Source: an uncultured Clostridia bacterium
GTDB taxonomy: Bacteria; Bacillota; Clostridia; Oscillospirales; CAG-272
Assembly: GCA_944384585.1 (NCBI GenBank)
Contig: CALWTY010000017.1
Span: 1 to 45,460, forward strand
Length of the DNA stretch: 45,460 nt
Direction of reading: 5' to 3'
A model generated the notes under the pieces. The model did no database searches, was not told the DNA's origin, and was given only the letters and a program-made list of their open reading frames with translations. Position 1 is the first letter of the stretch. Each line of letters starts with the position of its first letter. Below are positions 33,233 to 41,531 of this stretch, in pieces. The position numbers and the translations under genes are program-made.

Positions 33233-34318
33233 ATGCCGGAGGCACTGATCACACCCGTCGGAACGGCCCGGGAGAGCATCGATCTCCTGGAGGCGTCATA
33301 CAATGAAATATGCGAGCTGATCGCCTCCCTCGGCTGCCCCTCCTACCGCGCCGGACAGCTTTTCCGCTGGGCAGCAAAGGGCGTGCCGATCGAGCAGATG
33401 AGCAATCTTCCCGCCGAGCTGCGCGCGCGGCTGACTGAACGGGGCTGCTTTGTATTTCTGCCTCAGATCCGTCAGAAGCTCGTCTCCCGCCTGGACGGGA
33501 CGGTCAAGTATCTCTTCGCCCTTCGCGACGGACAGCTGATTGAAAGCGTCGTGATGAAATACCGGCACGGCAACACCGTCTGCGTCTCCAGTCAGGCGGG
33601 CTGCCGCATGGGCTGCCGCTTCTGCGCCTCCACTCTCAAGGGGCTGGAGCGAAACCTCACGGCGTCGGAAATTCTCGGACAGGTGCTGGCCGCGCAGCAG
33701 GATCTCGGCGAGCGGATCGACAACATCGTGATGATGGGCATCGGAGAGCCGCTTGACAATTACGACAACGTTCTCCGTTTTCTTCGCCTTGTCAATTCGG
33801 AGGAGGGGCTGAATATCGGCTATCGCCACATCTCCCTCTCGACCTGCGGCGTAGTCGACGGAATCGATCGGCTGGCAAAGGAAAACCTGCCGATCACCCT
33901 CTCCATCTCCCTCCACAACATCGACACCGAGGAGCGGAAGCGGATGATGCCGGTGACCGCAAAATGGAGCGTAGAGGAGCTGCTTGACGCCTGTCGGCGC
34001 TATTTTGCCGTCACGGGCAGGAGGATCTCCTTTGAATATACCCTGATCGCCGGCGAAAACGACTCCGCGGCGCAGGCCGATCGCCTCGCGGCGGGGCTGA
34101 TTGCGGGGCTCGGACGGGGGACACCGATCCATGTCAACCTGATCCCCCTGAACCTCGTCACGGAACGAAGCTATCGGAGCAGCCGCCCCGACGCAGTCCT
34201 TGCGTTTCAGAAGCGGCTTCTGTCCCGCGGCATCAACGCAACGGTGCGAAGAAGACTCGGCCCCGACATCAATGCCTCCTGCGGACAGCTCCGCTATAAC
34301 GAAGGCGCGGAGGCATGA
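33233..34318 (+). CDS. rlmN: 23S rRNA/tRNA adenine-C2 methyltransferase (radical SAM, RlmN)
   Basis: A 361-residue radical-SAM enzyme that methylates C2 of A2503 in 23S rRNA and A37 in some tRNAs. Seen: the CxxxCxxC cluster motif in SSQAGCRMGCRFCAST, MMGIGEPLDNYDNV, HISLSTCGVVDGI, SLH in ISISLHNIDTE, and the C-terminal cysteine region VRRRLGPDINASCGQLR containing the second catalytic Cys. AAAGGGG lies 7 bases before the ATG. It precedes the phosphatase/kinase pair as in many Firmicutes. Confidence 0.97.
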   Translation: MPEALITPVGTARESIDLLEASYNEICELIASLGCPSYRAGQLFRWAAKGVPIEQMSNLPAELRARLTERGCFVFLPQIRQKLVSRLDGTVKYLFALRDGQLIESVVMKYRHGNTVCVSSQAGCRMGCRFCASTLKGLERNLTASEILGQVLAAQQDLGERIDNIVMMGIGEPLDNYDNVLRFLRLVNSEEGLNIGYRHISLSTCGVVDGIDRLAKENLPITLSISLHNIDTEERKRMMPVTAKWSVEELLDACRRYFAVTGRRISFEYTLIAGENDSAAQADRLAAGLIAGLGRGTPIHVNLIPLNLVTERSYRSSRPDAVLAFQKRLLSRGINATVRRRLGPDINASCGQLRYNEGAEA

Positions 34319-34364
34319 CGGTCCGCCGCCATCCCCCGTCCCCCATTCTCACGAACAATCTATG

Positions 34365-34438
34365 AAAGGAAGCGGGCGTCCGCCCTTCCCGATCGCGGCA
34401 AAGCCGCCGTCGGACGCGGAGACCGCGCTGCGGCAAAC
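34365..34438 (+). promoter_or_regulatory. Structured leader of the PP2C phosphatase gene
   Basis: AAAGGA (34365-34370) is the only good ribosome site before the start at 34439, 68 bases away. It is partly paired in a stem (GGAA + GGGC with GCCC + TTCC, two-base bulge). Two perfect 5-pair hairpins follow (GCGGC-AAA-GCCGC at 34395-34407 and CGCGG-AGA-CCGCG at 34415-34427). The small stems could be chance in GC-rich DNA. Confidence 0.35.
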
Positions 34439-35176
34439 ATGTTTTTCAGCGGAAAAAGCGACATCGGAAAACGTCGCGCCTCAAATCAGGACAGCTACCG
34501 CATCGTTCCCCTGCCGGGAGAATGCGTGCTATGCACGATCTGCGACGGCATGGGCGGCGCCAACGGCGGAAGCGTCGCGAGCGAGATCGCCTGCTCCGTC
34601 TACTCCGACTTTGTCATCCGGCACTTCAGTCCGATGGACTCCAACCGCTCCGAGCTTCTCAGGCAGGCTGTCGCCGCCGCCAATACCGCCGTCTACGAGA
34701 AGGCGCAAACCGACAAGTCGCTTGAGGGCATGGGAACAACGCTGGTCTCGGCCCTGGTCGACAAAAGCGGGAGCATCTCGGTCATCAACGTCGGAGACAG
34801 CCGGCTCTATTCCGTCGATTCCGGGCAAATGAGCCAGATCACCCGCGATCACTCCTATGTTCAGTATCTGGTGGACATGGGACAGATCACCCTGCAGGAA
34901 GCCGCAAGCGCCTCCATCCGTAATATCATCATCCGCTCGGTCGGAAACGAGGAGGAATCCAACCCCGATCTCTTTACCCTGCAGCTCTCCCCCGGCGGAT
35001 ACATTCTCCTCTGCTCCGACGGCCTGACCAATTGCGTCGGAAACGATCAAATCGTTCAGGAAATCCATGCCGAAACCAACGACGAACTGGATCTCTGCGC
35101 TGATCGGCTGATTGCGCTGGCCAATGAGGGCGGCGGAATCGACAACATAACGGTTATTCTCGGAAAGATCGTGTAA
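34439..35176 (+). CDS. prpC: PP2C-type Ser/Thr protein phosphatase (PrpC/Stp)
   Basis: A 245-residue metal-dependent phosphatase that reverses PrkC kinase phosphorylation. Seen: FSGKSDIGKRRASNQDSY (metal and phosphate site), CTICDGMGGANGGSVASE (metal Asp), GTTLVSALV, NVGDSRLYSV, ITRDHSYVQYLVDMGQIT, LLCSDGLTNCV and GGGIDNITVIL (last metal Asp). All key residues are intact. The start is fixed by the conserved N-terminus, although no ribosome site adjoins it. It is followed after 14 bases by the kinase gene. Confidence 0.96.
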   Translation: MFFSGKSDIGKRRASNQDSYRIVPLPGECVLCTICDGMGGANGGSVASEIACSVYSDFVIRHFSPMDSNRSELLRQAVAAANTAVYEKAQTDKSLEGMGTTLVSALVDKSGSISVINVGDSRLYSVDSGQMSQITRDHSYVQYLVDMGQITLQEAASASIRNIIIRSVGNEEESNPDLFTLQLSPGGYILLCSDGLTNCVGNDQIVQEIHAETNDELDLCADRLIALANEGGGIDNITVILGKIV

Positions 35177-35190
35177 AGGAAAGCGAACGA

Positions 35191-37038
35191 ATGGATATAA
35201 TGGATAGATACGTCGGCAAGCTCCTCGACAAGCGATATCACATTACAAAAGTCCTCGGCGTCGGGGGGATGGCGGTGGTCTTTGAAGCGCAGGATATCGT
35301 CATGAACCGCAAGGTCGCCGTCAAAATGCTCAAGGACGAAATCGCCGGCGACGAACAGTCGGTCAGACGCTTTATCAACGAATCAAGAGCCGTTTCGATG
35401 CTCTCCCATCCCAATATCGTCAAAATTTTCGACGTTTCAGTCAAGGGAAACCTCAAGTATATCGTCATGGAACGAGTGGAGGGGATCACGCTCAAAAGTT
35501 ATATGCAGAAAAAGGGCGCGCTCTCCACGGAGGAGGTTCTCTGCTATTCCGAGCAGGTTCTCAGCGCCCTTCAGCACGCGCATATCAAGGGGATCATTCA
35601 TCGGGACATCAAGCCGCAGAATATCCTGCTGCTCCGGAACGGCAAGGTTAAGGTCACCGATTTCGGGATCGCCAAGCTCCCCAATACCGAGACCGTCTCC
35701 ATCGACGAAAAGGCGATCGGCACCGTATACTATATCAGCCCGGAGCAGGCCAGTGGCAAGGGCATCGATCAGCGGAGCGATCTCTACTCCGCGGGCGTGC
35801 TGATGTATGAAATGGCGACCGGCACCCTGCCCTTCAATGCCGACACGCCGGTTTCCGTCGCGCTGATGCAGGTCAAGGAGCAGCCGAAGCCGCCGACCGA
35901 GATCAAGCCCGACATTCCGAGGGGGCTTGAGCAGATTATCCTCGGTGCGATGGAAAAGAATCCCGACCGACGCTTCCAGAGCGCCGATCAGATGCTGAAA
36001 TATATCGCCCGTCTCAAGACCAATCCTGGCTACGTTTTCAAAACAAGAACCTCCGCAGCGGGAGGCGATCCCTCCGCCCCCGCCCTTCTCGATCACGACA
36101 TGAAGAAAAAAAGCAAAATGAAATCACGGCGCAGACAGAGCCGTTCGATGTTCCCGATCATTCTCGGCGTGACGATGGCATTCGGCATCGTCCTGATCGC
36201 AAGCGGGATCACGATCCTCGACGCCGTGCTGAAAAATTCCAACGAAAATACGCCGACAACCATTGAAATCCCCTCTCTGGTAGGAGACCCCTACGAGGAG
36301 GTCATCAGCCGTCTCGATACCGCGATCTACAAGGTGGTCGTCGAACCGGTCTACGACGCGGGGCATCCCGAAAACACCGTGATCAGCCAGGATCCCGAGG
36401 CGGGGGAAAAGCGCAAGGTTCTGAAGAACAAGCAGTTCTGCACCATCACCCTCACGATCAGCAAGGGAGCGGAAAAGCTCCTCGTGCCCGACTATACGAT
36501 CCTGGAATACCGGAGCGTCCAGCTCGCGGCGGAAAAGCTGGGCTTCCGCTGTGAGATGCGGGGCGTCGCAAGCGAAACCGTCGACCTCGGCTACGTCATC
36601 TCGACCGAGCCTGCCGCCAGATCCGAGGTGGAGTACGGCTCTACCCTGATCATCTACTACAGCACCGGCTCCTCCGTGAAAAAGGTCGACGTTCCGGTTC
36701 TGACCGGGCTGACGCCGATCGAAGCCTATGCCAAAATGAACGGAAACTTCAAGGTGGGCGCCGTCTCCTACGATTACTCCGACACAGTCCCCGCGGGACG
36801 GATCAGTTCCCAGAGCGTCCCCTCCGGAACGCAGGCGATCAAGGGGACGTCAATCAACTTTGTCATCAGTAAAGGGCCGCTTCCCGTGACCGATCCCCCG
36901 TCCTCGGAAACCGACAGCAGCGGACAGATCATAACCCCCCCGGTGACCGACAGCAGCGGACAGATCATAACCCCCCCGGTGACCGACAGCGGCGGACAGA
37001 TCACCCCTCCCCCGGAGCCCACTCCGTCACAACCCTGA
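35191..37038 (+). CDS. prkC: Ser/Thr protein kinase with PASTA domains (PrkC/StkP type)
   Basis: A 615-residue membrane kinase that senses muropeptides or lipid II and controls growth and division. The cytosolic kinase domain (about 10-275) has GVGGMAVVFEAQD, the lysine in VAVKML, the HRDIKPQN catalytic loop, DFGIAK and GTVYYISPEQ. A basic juxtamembrane stretch (KKKSKMKSRRRQSR) precedes one membrane helix (MFPIILGVTMAFGIVLIASGITIL), then three extracellular PASTA domains. The C-terminus is a low-complexity tail of repeated SSGQIITPPVTD units encoded by 36-base tandem repeats. AAAGGA lies 10 bases before ATG 35191; ATG 35200 is an alternative. Confidence 0.97.
   Translation: MDIMDRYVGKLLDKRYHITKVLGVGGMAVVFEAQDIVMNRKVAVKMLKDEIAGDEQSVRRFINESRAVSMLSHPNIVKIFDVSVKGNLKYIVMERVEGITLKSYMQKKGALSTEEVLCYSEQVLSALQHAHIKGIIHRDIKPQNILLLRNGKVKVTDFGIAKLPNTETVSIDEKAIGTVYYISPEQASGKGIDQRSDLYSAGVLMYEMATGTLPFNADTPVSVALMQVKEQPKPPTEIKPDIPRGLEQIILGAMEKNPDRRFQSADQMLKYIARLKTNPGYVFKTRTSAAGGDPSAPALLDHDMKKKSKMKSRRRQSRSMFPIILGVTMAFGIVLIASGITILDAVLKNSNENTPTTIEIPSLVGDPYEEVISRLDTAIYKVVVEPVYDAGHPENTVISQDPEAGEKRKVLKNKQFCTITLTISKGAEKLLVPDYTILEYRSVQLAAEKLGFRCEMRGVASETVDLGYVISTEPAARSEVEYGSTLIIYYSTGSSVKKVDVPVLTGLTPIEAYAKMNGNFKVGAVSYDYSDTVPAGRISSQSVPSGTQAIKGTSINFVISKGPLPVTDPPSSETDSSGQIITPPVTDSSGQIITPPVTDSGGQITPPPEPTPSQP
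36911..37010 (+). repeat. 36-base tandem repeat in the kinase tail
   Basis: Two identical 36-base copies (36911-36946 and 36947-36982) and a third, degenerate copy from 36983 encode a repeated 12-residue motif (TDSSGQIITPPV). Each perfect copy carries a seven-C run that could slip in replication. Confidence 0.9.
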
Positions 37039-37065
37039 AACTGAGACAAAGGACGCAAAGAAAGA

Positions 37066-38406
37066 ATGTCACCTTCATTCAAGAAGAAGAAGCTCACGCA
37101 AATGCAGATCGTCGTGCTGGGATATCTCGCCGTCATCGCAATCGGCACGTTTCTTCTGTGTCTGCCGATCTCCTGCCGCGACAGGGAATGGACCTTTTTG
37201 CCCGACGCGCTGATGACGGCAACCTCCGCGACCTGTGTGACCGGGCTGATCCCGGTCAATACATACCTTCACTGGTCGTTTTTCGGGCAGGTCGTCCTGC
37301 TCTTCCTGATGCAGATCGGCGGCATCGGCGTCATGACGGTCGTCGCGATCTTCACCAAATTTCTCGGCCGCAACATGAATCTCAGCGAGCGGAAGCTCTT
37401 CATGCTTTCCTCCGGCAATGATTCAATCGGCGGCGTCAGCAAGCTGTTCCGCAGCGTCACCTGCTTCACCCTCTCCTTCGAGGGGCTGGGCGCGCTGATC
37501 CTGGCACTCCGCTTTATTCCGCAGTCGGGCTTCAAGGTCGGCCTCTGGAACGCCGTGTTCCATTCCGTCTCCGCCTTCTGCAACGCCGGCTTCGATCTGA
37601 TGGGGCGCTACGGTCAAAGCTCACTGACCGGCTATACCGGCGACATCACCGTCAACCTCGTTGTCATGACGCTGATTCTGACCGGCGGCATCGGCTTCAT
37701 CGTCTGGCAGGATATCTTCGCCTGCCGCTTCAATCCGAGGAAATTCACCCTCCACACCAAGGTCGTGCTGATCATGACGGTCATCCTCTTCCTCGGCGGT
37801 TCCATCCTCTTCTTCCTCTTCGAGCTGAACAATTCCGCCATTGATCTGACCATGAAGGAGCGAATCCTCTCGGCCATGTTCAATTCGGTCACCCCGCGTA
37901 CCGCCGGCTTCAACACGGTGGATATTGCCAAGCTCTCGGACGGCAGCATCGCCCTGACCATCCTGCTGATGATCATCGGCGGCGCGCCGGGCTCCACCGC
38001 CGGCGGAATCAAGGTCACCACGCTGATCGCGCTGCTCGCCGGAACGCTGGCCTCCGCCCGTCAGGTGAACGCCACGAACATCTTCAAGCGGCGCATCGAC
38101 GGAGATCTGGTGCGACAGGCCTCCGCCATCGCGACCATCTACTTCCTCATCTCCTCCGTGAGCATCATTCTGCTCTGTGCCATCGAGCCCTTCTCCGTTA
38201 CGCAGATCACCTATGAGGTCGTCTCCGCCCTCTCCAACGTCGGCATGACCATGGGGATCTCGGAATCGCTTTCCGTCGTCTCCAAGATCGTGATCTCGAT
38301 GCTCATGTATTTCGGACGAATCGGAATGATGTCGCTTGTGATCGCACTCGCCGCCAAGCGGGAGAATGTCCCGATCGCACGCCCCACCGAAAATATCATG
38401 CTGTAA
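37066..38406 (+). CDS. Trk/Ktr-type K+ uptake channel subunit (KtrB-like)
   Basis: A 446-residue membrane protein with four pore-loop repeats that takes up K+. Seen: the pore segment TATSATCVTGLIPV, FHSVSAFCNAGFDLMG, FNSVTPRTAGFNTVD and EVVSALSNVGMTMGIS, with paired helices between them and MIIGGAPGSTAGGIKVTT. At 446 residues it is KtrB-sized and lacks the extra N-terminal helices of TrkH. It follows prkC by 27 bases and precedes the regulatory subunit by 71 bases. AAAGGA lies 10-12 bases before the ATG. Confidence 0.93.
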   Translation: MSPSFKKKKLTQMQIVVLGYLAVIAIGTFLLCLPISCRDREWTFLPDALMTATSATCVTGLIPVNTYLHWSFFGQVVLLFLMQIGGIGVMTVVAIFTKFLGRNMNLSERKLFMLSSGNDSIGGVSKLFRSVTCFTLSFEGLGALILALRFIPQSGFKVGLWNAVFHSVSAFCNAGFDLMGRYGQSSLTGYTGDITVNLVVMTLILTGGIGFIVWQDIFACRFNPRKFTLHTKVVLIMTVILFLGGSILFFLFELNNSAIDLTMKERILSAMFNSVTPRTAGFNTVDIAKLSDGSIALTILLMIIGGAPGSTAGGIKVTTLIALLAGTLASARQVNATNIFKRRIDGDLVRQASAIATIYFLISSVSIILLCAIEPFSVTQITYEVVSALSNVGMTMGISESLSVVSKIVISMLMYFGRIGMMSLVIALAAKRENVPIARPTENIML

Positions 38407-38477
38407 CCGCCGCGCGGGGAGTCCCCCGATGGCGCTGCCTGCATTCATCAAAAGCTTGAAAGGGAATCATCTTAATC

Positions 38478-39125
38478 ATGAAAAATATGCTTGTCATAGG
38501 AATGGGCCGCTTCGGTCAGCGTCTGGCAGAACGGCTTGTGGAGCTCAAGAACAACGTGATGATCGTCGACGACAACGCCGATATCATCAACGAGCTGGCG
38601 CCTCACTTCACCAATGCCCAGATCTGCGACTGCACCAACCCCGACGTCCTCCGCTCCCTCGGCGTCGACACCTTCGATATCTGCTTCGTGACCATCGGGG
38701 AGAACTTCCAATCCTCCCTTGAGATCTCCTCGCAGCTGAAGGAAATGGGAGCCAAGCGCGTCATCTCCAAGGCCAACCGCGATATCCAGGCCAAGTTTCT
38801 CCTCCGCAACGGCGCCGACGAGGTCGTCTACCCGGAGCGCGATATGGCGGAAAAGCTCGCGGTGCGCTGCTCCGCCAACAATATCTATGATTTTATCGAG
38901 CTGTCCCGGGATTTCTCCATTTTCGAAATCCCCGCCCTCCCGGAATGGGTCGGCAAGACGATCGGGCTGATCAACATCCGCAGAAAATACGGCATCAATG
39001 TGCTGACCATCAAAAAAAGCTCCTCGGAATTTCTGATCCCCACCGCCGACTACCTCTTCGAGCCGGATGACCACGTCATCATTCTCGGAAAAAAGGTCGA
39101 CGTGATCCGTTTTACATCCAAATAA
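38478..39125 (+). CDS. Ktr/Trk K+ uptake regulatory subunit (RCK protein, KtrA-like)
   Basis: A 215-residue cytosolic gating subunit. The N-terminal RCK_N Rossmann domain (NMLVIGMGRFGQRLAERLVELKNNVMIVDDN, DICFVTIGENFQSSLEIS, VISKANRDIQAKFLLRNGADEVVYPERDMA) binds ATP/ADP or NAD(H). The RCK_C domain follows (SIFEIPALPEWVGKTIGLINIRRKYGINVLTI...DDHVIILGKKVDVIRF). In some Firmicutes RCK_C domains bind cyclic di-AMP; that is not shown here. AAAGGGA lies upstream of the ATG. It pairs with the KtrB-like channel. Confidence 0.94.
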   Translation: MKNMLVIGMGRFGQRLAERLVELKNNVMIVDDNADIINELAPHFTNAQICDCTNPDVLRSLGVDTFDICFVTIGENFQSSLEISSQLKEMGAKRVISKANRDIQAKFLLRNGADEVVYPERDMAEKLAVRCSANNIYDFIELSRDFSIFEIPALPEWVGKTIGLINIRRKYGINVLTIKKSSSEFLIPTADYLFEPDDHVIILGKKVDVIRFTSK

Positions 39126-39274
39126 CAGGGATTCACGGCGTTTATCAGCCTCGCGGGGCTGCATCGGCGCCGTAACTTGTGTCTTCCCCTTCCCCGCCCC
39201 CCCACTCGATGCCCGACATCAAAAATTCCGCCTCTGCCGCCGTATTTTTTATCTATTATTGAAGCAATTTACAC

Positions 39275-39303
39275 TTGACAGCCGTCGTCGATAAATGTAT
39301 AAT
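39275..39303 (+). promoter_or_regulatory. Consensus sigma-A promoter of the arginine operon
   Basis: TTGACA (39275-39280), 17-base spacer, TATAAT (39298-39303): a perfect consensus promoter. Transcription should start about 39310, upstream of the ARG box. Confidence 0.93.
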
Positions 39304-39325
39304 AGTATGTATATTATCCGATTTT

Positions 39326-39343
39326 TCTGAATATATATTCATT
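39326..39343 (+). promoter_or_regulatory. ARG box (ArgR/AhrC operator) in the argC leader
   Basis: TGAATATATATTCA (39328-39341) is a perfect palindrome that fits the ARG box consensus TNTGAATWWWWATTCANW at every position. It lies about 20-30 bases after the predicted transcription start and just before the argC ribosome site. Arginine-bound ArgR would block elongation or ribosome loading. A second, spaced box is not convincing. Confidence 0.88.
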
Positions 39344-39356
39344 GACAGGAGAGAGA

Positions 39357-40289
39357 ATGAATAAAGTATTTGTAGACGGCAGCGCCGGCACAACGGGGCT
39401 CCGCATCCTGGACAGGCTTCGTTCCCGAAATGACATCACGCTGATCACTCTGTCGGAGGAACGGCGGAAGGACATCGGGGCAAGGGCGGAAGCCCTCAAT
39501 TCCGCCGATGTGGTCTTTCTGTGTCTTCCCGACGCGGCGGCGATCGAGGCGGTATCGCTGATCGACAATCCCGACACCGCCGTCATCGATACCTCCACCG
39601 CGCACCGCACTGCTCCCGGCTGGGTCTACGGCTTTCCGGAGCTGAACGGCAAACGGGAGGCGATCAGAGCCTCCCGGCGGATCGCTAATCCCGGCTGCCA
39701 CGCCGGCGGCTTCATCGCGCTGATCGAGCCGCTGATCGCCGCCGGACTGCTTCCGGATGACGTCCCGCTGTCCTGCTTCTCGCTGACCGGCTACTCCGGC
39801 GGCGGCAAGAAGATGATTGCGGATTATGAGGCGGAGGGCCGTCCTTCTTCCTTTGACGCACCGCGGCAGTACGGTCTGACCCAGCAGCACAAGCATCTGA
39901 AGGAAATGACGGCGATCTGCCGTCTGACCCGTTCTCCCGCCTTCTGCCCCGTCGTCGCGGACTTCCGATGCGGCATGGAGGTCAGCGTTCCGCTCTTCTC
40001 CGAGTGGCTCAACGGCACACCGGAGGATATCCGACAGCTCTACCGAAGCGTATACGGCGGCGGAATCGTCCGATATACCGATTCCCTCGACGACGGCGGC
40101 TTTCTTTCCGCATCGATGCTGTCGGGCTTTGACGATATGCTCCTGACCGTCGCGGGCAACGAGGACCGCATTCTTCTGACCGCGGTTTTCGACAATCTCG
40201 GCAAGGGCGCCTCCGGCGCAGCGATCCAGAACATGAACCTTCTCCTCGGCGCCCCCGAAGCGCAGGGACTGAATCTATCGAGCATCTGA
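39357..40289 (+). CDS. argC: N-acetyl-gamma-glutamyl-phosphate reductase (short, type 2 ArgC)
   Basis: A 310-residue NADPH-dependent enzyme for the third step of arginine synthesis. Seen: VDGSAGTTGLRILDRL (nucleotide binding), VVFLCLPDAAA, IDTSTAHRT, WVYGFPEL, and the catalytic Cys in ANPGCHAGGFIALIEPL. At about 310 residues, with DGSAGTTGL in place of GASGYTG, it belongs to the short type-2 group. AGGAG lies upstream of ATG 39357. An in-frame TTG at 39342 overlaps the ARG box and is rejected. Confidence 0.96.
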   Translation: MNKVFVDGSAGTTGLRILDRLRSRNDITLITLSEERRKDIGARAEALNSADVVFLCLPDAAAIEAVSLIDNPDTAVIDTSTAHRTAPGWVYGFPELNGKREAIRASRRIANPGCHAGGFIALIEPLIAAGLLPDDVPLSCFSLTGYSGGGKKMIADYEAEGRPSSFDAPRQYGLTQQHKHLKEMTAICRLTRSPAFCPVVADFRCGMEVSVPLFSEWLNGTPEDIRQLYRSVYGGGIVRYTDSLDDGGFLSASMLSGFDDMLLTVAGNEDRILLTAVFDNLGKGASGAAIQNMNLLLGAPEAQGLNLSSI

Positions 40290-40301
40290 AAGGGTAACAC
40301 T

Positions 40302-41516
40302 ATGAAGATCATAAACGGCGGCGTCTGCGCCGCACAGGGCTTTCTGGCGGGCGGCGTTCACTGCGGCATCCGCAAAAACCGCACCAAACGCGATCTCGCT
40401 TTGATTTACAGTACCGCTCCCGCTTCGGCGGCGGCCGTCTATACCACCAATCTCGTCAAGGGCGCTCCCTTGACGGTAACGAAGCGCCATCTGGCAAACG
40501 GGAGGGCGCAGGCGATCCTCTGCAACAGCGGAAACGCCAACACCTGCAATGCAAACGGCATCGAAATCGCGGAGCAGATGAGCGAGCTGACCGCAGCCGC
40601 CCTCGGCCTGTCGCCCGACGACATCGTCGTCGCCTCGACCGGCGTGATCGGACAGCCGCTTGACATCGCGCCGATCCGCAGCGGCATAGCGCCGCTTGTC
40701 GCCTCCCTTTCGGAGCAGGGCGGACGGGAGGCGGCGGAGGCCATCATGACGACCGATACCGTCGTCAAGGAAATCGCCGTGGAATTCACCGTCGGCGGCA
40801 AGACCTGCCGGATCGGCGGCATTGCCAAGGGAAGCGGCATGATCCATCCCAACATGGCGACCATGCTGGTCTTCATCACCACCGACGCCGCTGTCAGCCC
40901 CGCCATGCTGGAGCTGGCACTCCGAACGGATATCGCCGGCACCTTCAATATGATCAGCGTCGACGGGGATACCTCGACCAACGATATGGTCACCGTCCTG
41001 GCAAACGGCGCGGCGGGCAATCCGACTATCACCGCCGAGGGGGACGATTTTTCCGAATTCATGAAGGCGCTCAACACCGTCAACATTCATCTCTGCCGCA
41101 TGATCGCCGGCGACGGGGAGGGCGCAACCAAGCTGCTGGAATGCCGCGTCAGCGGCGCGCCCTCCGCTTCCGTCGCAAAGACTGTCGCCAAGAGCGTCGT
41201 CTGCTCCAGCCTTCTCAAGGCCGCCATGTTCGGCGCCGACGCCAACTGGGGGCGCGTCCTCTGCGCCATCGGCTACAGCGGCGCGGACGTCGATATCGCC
41301 GGAATCAGCGTCGCTTTCGAATCGGAAGCGGGCAGCGTCGAGGTCTGCCGCGGCGGCGCGGGGATTCCCTTCTCGGAGGAGCTGGCCAAGCAGGTGCTGC
41401 AGAAGAAAGAGATTGTGATCGCGGTCGGGCTTCACAACGGCAGTGAGGAAGCGACGGCTTGGGGCTGCGATCTCACCTACGACTACGTCAGAATCAACGG
41501 CGATTACCGCACCTGA
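40302..41516 (+). CDS. argJ: Bifunctional glutamate N-acetyltransferase / ornithine acetyltransferase
   Basis: A 404-residue enzyme that recycles the acetyl group between N-acetylornithine and glutamate and, in bifunctional forms, also uses acetyl-CoA. Seen: the self-cleavage site KGSGMIHPNMATMLVF, where the Thr becomes the N-terminal nucleophile of the beta chain, plus NSGNANTCNA and GADANWGRVLCAIGYSG. The operon shows no separate argA, which favours the bifunctional type. AAAGGG lies 7 bases before the ATG, 12 bases after argC. Confidence 0.96.
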   Translation: MKIINGGVCAAQGFLAGGVHCGIRKNRTKRDLALIYSTAPASAAAVYTTNLVKGAPLTVTKRHLANGRAQAILCNSGNANTCNANGIEIAEQMSELTAAALGLSPDDIVVASTGVIGQPLDIAPIRSGIAPLVASLSEQGGREAAEAIMTTDTVVKEIAVEFTVGGKTCRIGGIAKGSGMIHPNMATMLVFITTDAAVSPAMLELALRTDIAGTFNMISVDGDTSTNDMVTVLANGAAGNPTITAEGDDFSEFMKALNTVNIHLCRMIAGDGEGATKLLECRVSGAPSASVAKTVAKSVVCSSLLKAAMFGADANWGRVLCAIGYSGADVDIAGISVAFESEAGSVEVCRGGAGIPFSEELAKQVLQKKEIVIAVGLHNGSEEATAWGCDLTYDYVRINGDYRT

Positions 41517-41531
41517 ACGGAGGAGTCGCCG

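Noticed and set aside
36911..37010. 36-base repeats as a CRISPR array
   Set aside because: The repeats are directly adjacent with no spacers and lie inside the kinase coding frame.
39305..39322. A second ARG box 21 bases upstream of the strong one
   Set aside because: Only the central A/T positions and a few others fit; most conserved TGAAT/ATTCA positions do not.
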